From positions 209,012-273,011 of the forward strand of contig JAGHVH010000010.1 in NCBI GenBank assembly GCA_018064455.1: a stretch of 64,000 bases of DNA, read 5' to 3'. Position 1 is the first letter of the stretch, and the number at the start of each line of letters is the position of its first letter. This document shows positions 28,059-34,472 of the stretch, in pieces. The DNA comes from Candidatus Limimonas egerieequi (GTDB lineage: Bacteria; Bacillota; Clostridia; Oscillospirales; Acutalibacteraceae). The notes beneath the pieces are model-generated. The model had not been told where the DNA came from, did not search any database, and saw only the letters and a list, made by a program, of their open reading frames with translations. A program made the translations under genes and the position numbers.

Positions 28059-29668
28059 AATTTAAGTCCTCCCCAGGTCTCGCAGAAGATTGCAGGGTCC
28101 ATTGTCTTAAGGTCATCTGCAATTTCTGGTACAAAGTCCATCTGGTCTAAGATGTCCTTTTGAAGGTCAAGACCAGGAGCAATTTCTATAATTGTCATCT
28201 TTTTATCGATAAGTTTAAATACTGCACGTTCAGTGATGTAAAGTACATCTTGATCCTCTGGTGAATACTGACCAGCGAATGTAATCTGGCTTACAGTATC
28301 AACAAACTTTCTAATGTCGCCTTCTTTGATAACTTCAATCTTGCCATCGCCAAGCTTATACTCAGCGTGGCCAGTGAATGTGCCAGCGAAGATTACCTTC
28401 TTGGTAGCAGCAGTAATATCGATGAATCCGCCAGGACCTGTAAGGCGTGAGCCCATACGTGAGACATTGTTGTTACCGTATTTATCAACCTGTCCGATAC
28501 CAAGGCAAGTCATATCAAGTCCGCCACCGCTGATAAAGTCAAACATATCATTAGGTGTGATGATTGCCTCTGGGTTGTATGCGCTACCAAAGCTTGGAAG
28601 TGCTGATGGAACGCCACCAACCATACCAGACTCTGTTGACATAGTTACCTTTTCAAGTTGGCCTTCCTCCGCTACAACCTTTGATACGTCAGCAGGCATA
28701 CCAACACCAAGGTTGATAAGGTCGCCTGCCTTAAGTTCCATTGCGCAACGGCGACAAACAACCTTGCGCTCATCAAATGGAATAGGCTTAATCTCATCAA
28801 GTGGGATTTTAATTTGACCAGAGAATGAAGGCTCCCAATAGTCGCCTTCAGCCTGCCAGCATGACATAGGATCCTTTGCCTTGACTACGTAATCTACAAG
28901 TGCGCCTGGAATTTTAACATCCTTTGGATTGAGTGTATCCGCCTTTGCAAGATACTCAACCTGAACGATTACGATACCGCCAGAATTCTTGGTAGCCTCT
29001 GCAATTGCAAGGCCCTCATTTATTACTGACTCATGTGCAAAAGAGATATTACCCTTTTCATCTGCGATTGTTCCACGAAGGAGCGCTACATCAACTTTGA
29101 AGCCTGGATAGAAGAGATACTCTTCACCATTAAACTCTACGACTTTAACAAGTTCATCCTTTGCAGACTTGTTCATTCGTCCACCCTCAACACGTGGGTC
29201 TACGAATGTACCAAGACCTGTTTTGGTGATAAGGCCAGGGCGACCTGCGGCGATTTCGCGCCAAAGATTGATGATAACACCCTGTGGGAGACAATAGCTC
29301 TCAAGCTGCTCAGCACGAGCGAGGTCGCAAAGGCTGAACGCGGAGCCTATGTGGGCGCTAGTCCATTTTGCAATAAGCCCTGGGCCTGCTTCACCAAAAC
29401 GTGTGGCACCACGAGCACCATGAGCCTTGTCAGGCTCATCGCGACGTACGCGGTCCCATCCTATAAAGTTATTACCGTGACCCCAGTCACCCATGGCGCT
29501 ACCCTGCTTTAAATGAAGGTTGCATGGATGGCCTGTCTCGGCGAAATTATCTCTTATTGCACAAGCAATTTCCTCTGCCCAACCAGACAGACCCATGCCA
29601 CCGATACCTACGGTCGCGCCATCTGGAATGAGTTGTGCTGCCTCACGAGCACTAATAAACTTTGCCAT
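28055..29668 (-). CDS. Acyl-CoA:acid CoA-transferase (family I, YdiF/propionate CoA-transferase-like)
   Basis: A 537-residue fused alpha/beta CoA-transferase. The N-terminal half shows GATVGIGGMGLSGW, and the C-terminal half has the catalytic glutamate in STESGMVGG and the conserved IEIAPGLDLQKDIL block. The family moves CoA between a product acyl-CoA and a free acid, saving ATP once the cycle is primed by the CoA ligase. Together with the ligase, dehydrogenase and EtfBA genes it completes the CarA-E-type set. It overlaps the dehydrogenase gene by four bases. Confidence 0.9.
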   Translation of the reverse strand: MAKFISAREAAQLIPDGATVGIGGMGLSGWAEEIACAIRDNFAETGHPCNLHLKQGSAMGDWGHGNNFIGWDRVRRDEPDKAHGARGATRFGEAGPGLIAKWTSAHIGSAFSLCDLARAEQLESYCLPQGVIINLWREIAAGRPGLITKTGLGTFVDPRVEGGRMNKSAKDELVKVVEFNGEEYLFYPGFKVDVALLRGTIADEKGNISFAHESVINEGLAIAEATKNSGGIVIVQVEYLAKADTLNPKDVKIPGALVDYVVKAKDPMSCWQAEGDYWEPSFSGQIKIPLDEIKPIPFDERKVVCRRCAMELKAGDLINLGVGMPADVSKVVAEEGQLEKVTMSTESGMVGGVPSALPSFGSAYNPEAIITPNDMFDFISGGGLDMTCLGIGQVDKYGNNNVSRMGSRLTGPGGFIDITAATKKVIFAGTFTGHAEYKLGDGKIEVIKEGDIRKFVDTVSQITFAGQYSPEDQDVLYITERAVFKLIDKKMTIIEIAPGLDLQKDILDQMDFVPEIADDLKTMDPAIFCETWGGLKL

Positions 29669-29678
29669 AACGTTCTCC

Positions 29679-30449
29679 TTACTTATTCTTTGCTAAGAAC
29701 TCTCTTGTAATCTCAACGGCCTTTTTAGCGCCGCCACCAATCCAAAGGTGCTCTGCTGGGAACTCATGGAATTCACAGTTTGGATACTTTGCTGCAGCCT
29801 CTCTTGAGTAAGAAACATTAACAATGTGGTCCTTGTTACCATGGATTAATAGTACTGGCTTGCTAAACTTACAAATCTGCTCATATGGATCAAGGTCAAT
29901 TACATCTGTGCAATAGTTTTTGGCAACATGCACGATTGCGCACCAGAACTTCTCTGGTGGGTTCTTTGGATCAAAACGAGCAGTAATCATAGAACCTTTT
30001 CTAGCGTCATCACAGATTGAAAGTGCTGGATAGTAAAGGATAATCTTAGAAATCTCATCCTCAAGTTCAGGAGCAACTAAAGATGTTGCCATACCACCCT
30101 GTGAGCAGCCCCAAAGTGTGATGTTTGATGTATCTACAAAGCTCTGCGATTTAGCATAGTTAAATACTGAAACTACGTCTCTTGACTCTTGAACAGCGCT
30201 CATACCAACTGAGCTACCGCCAGAAATACCAGAGCCTGAGCGTGTGAAGTCATAGCAGAAGCATGCGTAACCATCATTTACAACTTTCCTTGCATAACGG
30301 AAAGTTGTCCACATGTTTGCGCAAAACTCATGTGACATTACGATTGCTGGCAATTTACCAGTAAACTCCTTTGGAGTTACTACGATACCGCGAATAGTGT
30401 TACCCTGTTCGCTCTTAGTTGTAAAAGGTCTAATTTTAAAGTCAAACAT
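29679..30449 (-). CDS. Alpha/beta hydrolase (esterase-like), copy 2
   Basis: A 256-residue alpha/beta hydrolase. The nucleophile elbow reads GCSQGG, an acid residue follows in LIHGNKDHIV, and the catalytic His is likely in PAEHLW. I chose the ATG at 30449, with TAGGAG seven bases upstream, because further upstream codons run into the previous gene. It is clearly related to its neighbour at 30463-31227, so the two arose by tandem duplication. A feruloyl- or cinnamoyl-esterase-like role would fit the operon but is inference. Confidence 0.85.
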   Translation of the reverse strand: MFDFKIRPFTTKSEQGNTIRGIVVTPKEFTGKLPAIVMSHEFCANMWTTFRYARKVVNDGYACFCYDFTRSGSGISGGSSVGMSAVQESRDVVSVFNYAKSQSFVDTSNITLWGCSQGGMATSLVAPELEDEISKIILYYPALSICDDARKGSMITARFDPKNPPEKFWCAIVHVAKNYCTDVIDLDPYEQICKFSKPVLLIHGNKDHIVNVSYSREAAAKYPNCEFHEFPAEHLWIGGGAKKAVEITREFLAKNK

Positions 30450-30462
30450 ATTAAAACTCCTA

Positions 30463-31227
30463 TTAATAATCCTTATAAGATTCAATATACTTCTTGGTTT
30501 CCTTAAGGCTCCTTGGAAGGCCAATGAAGATAAAGCCATGATCGCCATGGATTTCCTTCAAAATGCAATTTGGATATACTTCGGCAGCCTTTCTAGCATA
30601 CTTGATATTTACGATAGGATCCTCTTTACCATGTACAATAAATACTGGCTTTTTAAAGTCCTTAATCTCTTTCCATGGTTCAAGCTCGAGTGAATCGAGG
30701 AGGTAACAAGGACCCAGTTTAACAAACAGTGTCCAGTATGTCTCTGGAATATTATCAAGGTCAACCTTGGTAACCATCGCACGGCCTGTACGCGCGTCAT
30801 CTGGGATACAGAATGCTGGATAGTAGAGAATAATTCTCTCAATCAAATCCTCTACCTTTGGAGCTGTGAGAGCTGATGTGATACCGCCCTGTGAGCAACC
30901 TGAGAGGATAACGTGATCTGTGTCAACCCAAGGGAGTCCACGAACATATGAAACCATGTTCTCGATATCCTTTGCCTCTGTCTTGAGGCTCATCTTGGTT
31001 GAGTCACCACCAGAGATGCCAGAGCCAGATTTTGTAAAGTCATAGAGGAATACTGCATATCCTGCTTTGACAAAAGGAATAGCATAAGGTGCAGTAACAA
31101 GCAAGTTTGAACACATACCATGGCTCAAGATAACTGCTGGATACTTATCCTTCTCCTCTTTTGGCATTATGATGAAGCCACGAAGTTTATCACCTTCGCT
31201 CAAAGTTGAAAAATACTTGATTCTCAT
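30463..31227 (-). CDS. Alpha/beta hydrolase (esterase-like), copy 1
   Basis: A 254-residue alpha/beta hydrolase, paralogous to the next gene. The oxyanion region is ILSHGMCSN, the nucleophile elbow GCSQGG, the acid is in VHGKEDPIV and the His in EIHGDHGF, giving a complete Ser-Asp-His triad. There is no signal peptide, so it acts in the cytoplasm on an imported ester. It lies 11 bases after the DUF3237-like gene. Confidence 0.86.
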   Translation of the reverse strand: MRIKYFSTLSEGDKLRGFIIMPKEEKDKYPAVILSHGMCSNLLVTAPYAIPFVKAGYAVFLYDFTKSGSGISGGDSTKMSLKTEAKDIENMVSYVRGLPWVDTDHVILSGCSQGGITSALTAPKVEDLIERIILYYPAFCIPDDARTGRAMVTKVDLDNIPETYWTLFVKLGPCYLLDSLELEPWKEIKDFKKPVFIVHGKEDPIVNIKYARKAAEVYPNCILKEIHGDHGFIFIGLPRSLKETKKYIESYKDY

Positions 31228-31238
31228 TGAATTTTCTC

Positions 31239-31727
31239 CTATTCATCAATAATTGCATAAGCGTAATAACTGATAAGGAAATATGGTTTTTTGTCCTTCA
31301 TAGTAAACTTCATGCCAATCATTGCAAAGCAAGGAGTGTCCTCAAGCCACTTGTATCTCTCGTCATTTGTGTGATAGTAAAGGAACTCTCTAAAATATAC
31401 ATAGTCTGAGAAGTAATGTTTAAGGCCCAAAAGGTTCTTTGGAACCTTGTCCCACATTACCTTCATCCTACCATCAGTAAAGAGGTCAAGTACTGCACCG
31501 TCATCAGTTGTAATCTGATACTTTGCGAGTACATCACTCGTAATACCAAGGAGGTGAATTGTATTCCAGTCAGCGCCAAGTGGCTTAATAACGCCGTTAA
31601 TCTCGCCACCCTCACATGGGCCGTCCTCAATTGGAATAACAACCTGTGCGCCAAGGCCCTTAAGTCCTACTGGGAACATGAGTGCAGGACATGCACACTC
31701 TGTGTAATAAAGGAATTTAGTTTTCAT
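31239..31727 (-). CDS. DUF3237-like protein
   Basis: A 162-residue protein whose pattern (GLGAQVVIPIEDGPCEGGEI; ADWNTIH; YQITTDDGAVLDLFTDGRM) matches the DUF3237 beta-barrel family as I recall it. DUF3237 genes are often found beside aromatic or hydroxy-acid catabolic genes, but no activity is established. The start is the ATG at 31727 with AGGAGG eight bases upstream; a GTG nine bases earlier sits inside that ribosome binding site region. It is the second gene of the operon. Confidence 0.68.
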   Translation of the reverse strand: MKTKFLYYTECACPALMFPVGLKGLGAQVVIPIEDGPCEGGEINGVIKPLGADWNTIHLLGITSDVLAKYQITTDDGAVLDLFTDGRMKVMWDKVPKNLLGLKHYFSDYVYFREFLYYHTNDERYKWLEDTPCFAMIGMKFTMKDKKPYFLISYYAYAIIDE

Positions 31728-31739
31728 AGTGCGCACCTC

Positions 31740-32165
31740 CTAATTTACCTTGTAGCAGGTAAATACAACACGATTACCAGCTACAGAATCAACTTTAATA
31801 AATGTAATAGTGTGTGCGAGCCAAGTAAGTCCTGGCCAACCTGTGTTGTAAAGTATGTTAAACATCTGGGAGTTGTTGCCATAGACATCGCAAGAGATTG
31901 TGCGAAGCGCACCCTTTCTTGCAACGAACTTGCTCTCATACTTTACTCCGCCATCAAGGCGTTTTGTCTTCCAAAGCACTGATACTACTGGTGCGATGTC
32001 AGCGTCAACCTTGCCACTGACCTTGCCAGCTTTTACTTTAAAAGCCTTCATCTCTCCGAGACCTAAATCATAGTGCTCAATATCCTCATCAAACTCTACA
32101 AAGCCGGTGTAGATTACATCAAATGATGGGTCTGGCATATGAATTGGATGTTTAAATACGCTCAT
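31740..32165 (-). CDS. Hypothetical protein heading the PadR-facing operon
   Basis: A 141-residue soluble protein, rich in beta-strand-like sequence (VIYTGFVEFDEDIEHYDLG near the start; NNSQMFNILYNTGWPG near the end). I do not recognise a family. Two adjacent ATG codons compete; GGAGGT is seven bases from the second (32165), which I chose. Its size and position next to the DUF3237-like protein suggest a partner role, perhaps as a lipocalin-like or barrel protein, but this is unproven. Confidence 0.65.
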   Translation of the reverse strand: MSVFKHPIHMPDPSFDVIYTGFVEFDEDIEHYDLGLGEMKAFKVKAGKVSGKVDADIAPVVSVLWKTKRLDGGVKYESKFVARKGALRTISCDVYGNNSQMFNILYNTGWPGLTWLAHTITFIKVDSVAGNRVVFTCYKVN

Positions 32166-32249
32166 CATAATTACCTCCATATTAAATTTTAATCCGAACA
32201 TAAAATACCAATAATATAATAGGACAATTAGAGCAAATTATCTATTGAC

Positions 32250-32273
32250 AAATATGTAAATATTTACATATTT
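32250..32273. promoter_or_regulatory. PadR-type operator palindrome
   Basis: A perfect 24-bp palindrome in the divergent intergenic region. It contains ATGT (32254-32257) and ACAT (32266-32269) separated by exactly eight bases, which is the ATGT-N8-ACAT pattern known for PadR binding. Outer TGACAAA/TTTTGTCA arms extend the symmetry. It could repress both padR and the catabolic operon. Confidence 0.75.
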
Positions 32274-32351
32274 ATTTTGTCACCTTTGTCAATTGTTCAT
32301 TTAGGACATTTGTAGTTTAATAAATGTATATTAAATCTATGGAGTGACGTT

Positions 32352-32894
32352 ATGCGTAATCTTAAATATGCAATACTCGGCCTCGTAAATCGCGAGCCAA
32401 TGTCGGGATATGATATTAAGAAGGCTTTTGAGGACCGTGCCCTCACAAGCTTTTGGCATGCTGAGCACAGCCAGATATATCCAGAACTTAAAAAGCTTGT
32501 TGAAGAAGGTATGCTCCGCTTTGACACCGACATCCGCGGCGAACAGATGGAGAAAAAGATATACTACATCACCGACCAAGGTCACAACGAGTTTTTAAAT
32601 TGGCTCAAAGATGACGTTCCAATCGAGCGCACATTCAAGGATATCTTCCGTCTTCGCACCTATTACAATGAGAGCCTGACGGACGATGAATATATGAAAC
32701 TGTTAACCAGTCAGTTATCACAGCATACTGACAAAAGAAATCATCTTCAGAAAATCATGTCTGAAGTTTTTAACAATAAGCCACCTAAAAAAGGCACACC
32801 AGAGCTTGGCGACTACATGGTCCTTGACGGTGCAATCTTACGCGAAGACGCATATATAGATTGGCTAAACAATTGCATAGAACTTTACAAATAA
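32352..32894 (+). CDS. PadR family transcriptional regulator
   Basis: A 180-residue regulator. The N-terminal winged helix begins with YAILGLVNREPMSGYDIKKAF, the PadR family signature, and the wing contains YYITDQGHNEFLNWL. The C-terminal half is the usual helical dimerisation domain. It is divergent from the twelve-gene operon, with a PadR-type palindrome between them, and is therefore the likely repressor of that operon. PadR proteins commonly sense phenolic acids or other small aromatic or lipophilic compounds. Confidence 0.92.
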   Translation: MRNLKYAILGLVNREPMSGYDIKKAFEDRALTSFWHAEHSQIYPELKKLVEEGMLRFDTDIRGEQMEKKIYYITDQGHNEFLNWLKDDVPIERTFKDIFRLRTYYNESLTDDEYMKLLTSQLSQHTDKRNHLQKIMSEVFNNKPPKKGTPELGDYMVLDGAILREDAYIDWLNNCIELYK

Positions 32895-32898
32895 AAAG

Positions 32899-32930
32899 AA
32901 CTCCCTTCGAGAAATCGAAGGGAGTTTTCT
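32899..32930. terminator. Terminator after padR (hairpin copy 1)
   Basis: A perfect 12-bp stem, AACTCCCTTCGA with TCGAAGGGAGTT, with a GAAA loop, followed by TTCT. The same stem occurs at 34433-34460. It also faces the end of the HipA-like kinase gene at 32935. Confidence 0.8.
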
Positions 32931-32934
32931 CACA

Positions 32935-33768
32935 TTAAAACATATCTTTATTGTGTGAAATTTGATATATAAGTGTTTCAACCGCTCGACTAAGTACATC
33001 CGTATCATAGTAAGACTGATATTTCTCTTTCAAGTCTAATAGGAAACGGTTTGGTAGATTAAACCTTACCTGTGAACCATAGAGTGACCGTGCAGCACTA
33101 ACTTGACTATCAAAACTGCTAGAGAACGGTTTAGCTTTAACACTTGATATCGCCTTTTCAACAGAAAAATGATTTAAAGGGTATGCGCTCGTATCAGAAA
33201 GAAGCGAGAGGCCAAAATCAAAATATGGGCAAAATCTAAATTGCTTTGTTTTGGTATTCCTGATTATCGCAATATTGTTTGTATGCCTATCCTCGTTTAG
33301 GAAAAGCGCATCCAGCTCCAAAAGCGCCGTAAGATACTCTCCTACTCCTTTAAGACCAGTTTCTTCTTCCAAAAAAGATACCGTGTAAAGAATCTTGTTT
33401 TTTATCGACGGTATTCTATCAAGTTCTTTTACAAGAGGCTTACCACGAGTTAATACGTGCAAGCGCTCGATTGTAATCAATTCCTCATAATTATCTAAAA
33501 AGTCCAAACTAAAGCATCCCGTGTAGAAATTATCTCCACAGGTTATGTCTACTGGATAATATTTTACATATGAATTTACATTTGAATGCTTTAACATCTC
33601 TGATACGTAAACTTCTGCTAAACCCTCATAGCCCATATAGTCGCCCTTGTACCAATCAACCCCCATTTTCCATTTTGGTTGATTGCCCTTAGAACTGCTA
33701 GACCCACTAAGAGTAAGCTGTTTATCATATGAGAGATGGATACCAAGATTTAATGCTCTTTTGTCCAT
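32935..33768 (-). CDS. HipA-like Ser/Thr kinase (HipT-like)
   Basis: A 277-residue protein with the HipA C-terminal kinase pattern. A serine-rich loop (residues 21-26) is followed by KGNQPKW, resembling the nucleotide-loop GxQPK of HipA. NEDRHTNN (catalytic Asp160 and metal-binding Asn) and the DFG motif (residues 184-186) are intact, so it is probably active. It lacks the N-terminal subdomain of full HipA, as in HipT of HipBST. That subdomain seems to be encoded by the upstream gene, 12 bases away. The target (an aminoacyl-tRNA synthetase in known cases) is not known here. Confidence 0.78.
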   Translation of the reverse strand: MDKRALNLGIHLSYDKQLTLSGSSSSKGNQPKWKMGVDWYKGDYMGYEGLAEVYVSEMLKHSNVNSYVKYYPVDITCGDNFYTGCFSLDFLDNYEELITIERLHVLTRGKPLVKELDRIPSIKNKILYTVSFLEEETGLKGVGEYLTALLELDALFLNEDRHTNNIAIIRNTKTKQFRFCPYFDFGLSLLSDTSAYPLNHFSVEKAISSVKAKPFSSSFDSQVSAARSLYGSQVRFNLPNRFLLDLKEKYQSYYDTDVLSRAVETLIYQISHNKDMF

Positions 33769-33780
33769 AATTTCACCTAA

Positions 33781-34347
33781 TTAATCCAAAGTTTTAATGT
33801 TAAGCCAATAACTATCATCAGGTGTTTTACCCTTTGTCTTCATTACTATAAGCCAAGGATCATAAAAAGGTACATCTAATGCCTTTAACAGTTGCTTCTT
33901 GTCACCCCTATTTTCTGGGAAACAACGTGTTAAAAGATAGTCTTGAAAATCCTGCCATGTCGGATCATTATTTGCCCCAAATGGTAAACTCAAGATATCA
34001 TTTGAACGGTTCATAACGTAAACTTGTTCTGTCTTAAAATTTAAATATATTGATGAAACTACTGTGCGTCCATACATAACATCAACTACAAAAGGATAAT
34101 CCCTTGACGGTTTGGAAGATAGATATTTTGAAATAGTTTGTCGGGATGTGTTGTACCTTTTGGCTATTTCATCGTAGGATGCACCTTCGCGTTGAAGACT
34201 TAGCATATCAGCAACATCCCCTTCAACAAATTGCTTTTTACGGCCAACATTTACTGGCGAGAACTCGCCATATTCCTTTGCAATTTTGCGAAGTTCATCC
34301 TCATTTGTTGTTCCAAAGAGTTCAAGACAAAGTGCTTTGTAATCCAT
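33781..34347 (-). CDS. HTH protein with HipA N-terminal-like domain (fused HipB-HipS-like antitoxin)
   Basis: A 188-residue protein. Residues 44-77 form a resolvase-type helix-turn-helix (YDEIAKRYNTSRQTISKYL). Residues 86-185 resemble the N-subdomain-1 of HipA, including FQDYLLTRCFPENRGD and LLKALDVPFYDPWLI. In HipBST toxin-antitoxin systems these two functions are separate (HipB DNA binding, HipS antitoxin). Here they appear fused. It is the first gene of the module and is preceded by palindromes that it may bind. Confidence 0.7.
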   Translation of the reverse strand: MDYKALCLELFGTTNEDELRKIAKEYGEFSPVNVGRKKQFVEGDVADMLSLQREGASYDEIAKRYNTSRQTISKYLSSKPSRDYPFVVDVMYGRTVVSSIYLNFKTEQVYVMNRSNDILSLPFGANNDPTWQDFQDYLLTRCFPENRGDKKQLLKALDVPFYDPWLIVMKTKGKTPDDSYWLNIKTLD

Positions 34348-34359
34348 AAAACCACCATT

Positions 34360-34428
34360 GTAAACTAATATTATTTTACATAAACTTTTATTTGTTTACA
34401 TTTTATCATTGACTATAATTCAAGTCAA
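34360..34428 (-). promoter_or_regulatory. Promoter and twin inverted-repeat operators of the HipA-like module
   Basis: On the minus strand: -35 TTGACT (34423-34428), 17-base spacer, -10 TAAAAT (34400-34405). Immediately downstream are two imperfect inverted repeats: GTTTAC/GTAAAC-type arms with an eight-base centre (34380-34399) and a 20-bp near-palindrome with GTAAA/TTTAC ends (34360-34379). Their placement suggests autoregulation by the HTH protein. Confidence 0.65.
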
Positions 34429-34432
34429 CAAA

Positions 34433-34465
34433 AACTCCCTTCGAGCAATCGAAGGGAGTTTTAAT
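34433..34465. terminator. Terminator of the purine operon (hairpin copy 2)
   Basis: A 12-bp perfect stem identical to that at 32899-32926 but with a GCAA loop, located just after the purL stop codon. On the minus strand it is followed by TTTTTGTTGAC, so it should end the purine operon. Confidence 0.8.
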
Positions 34466-34472
34466 TTATAAA

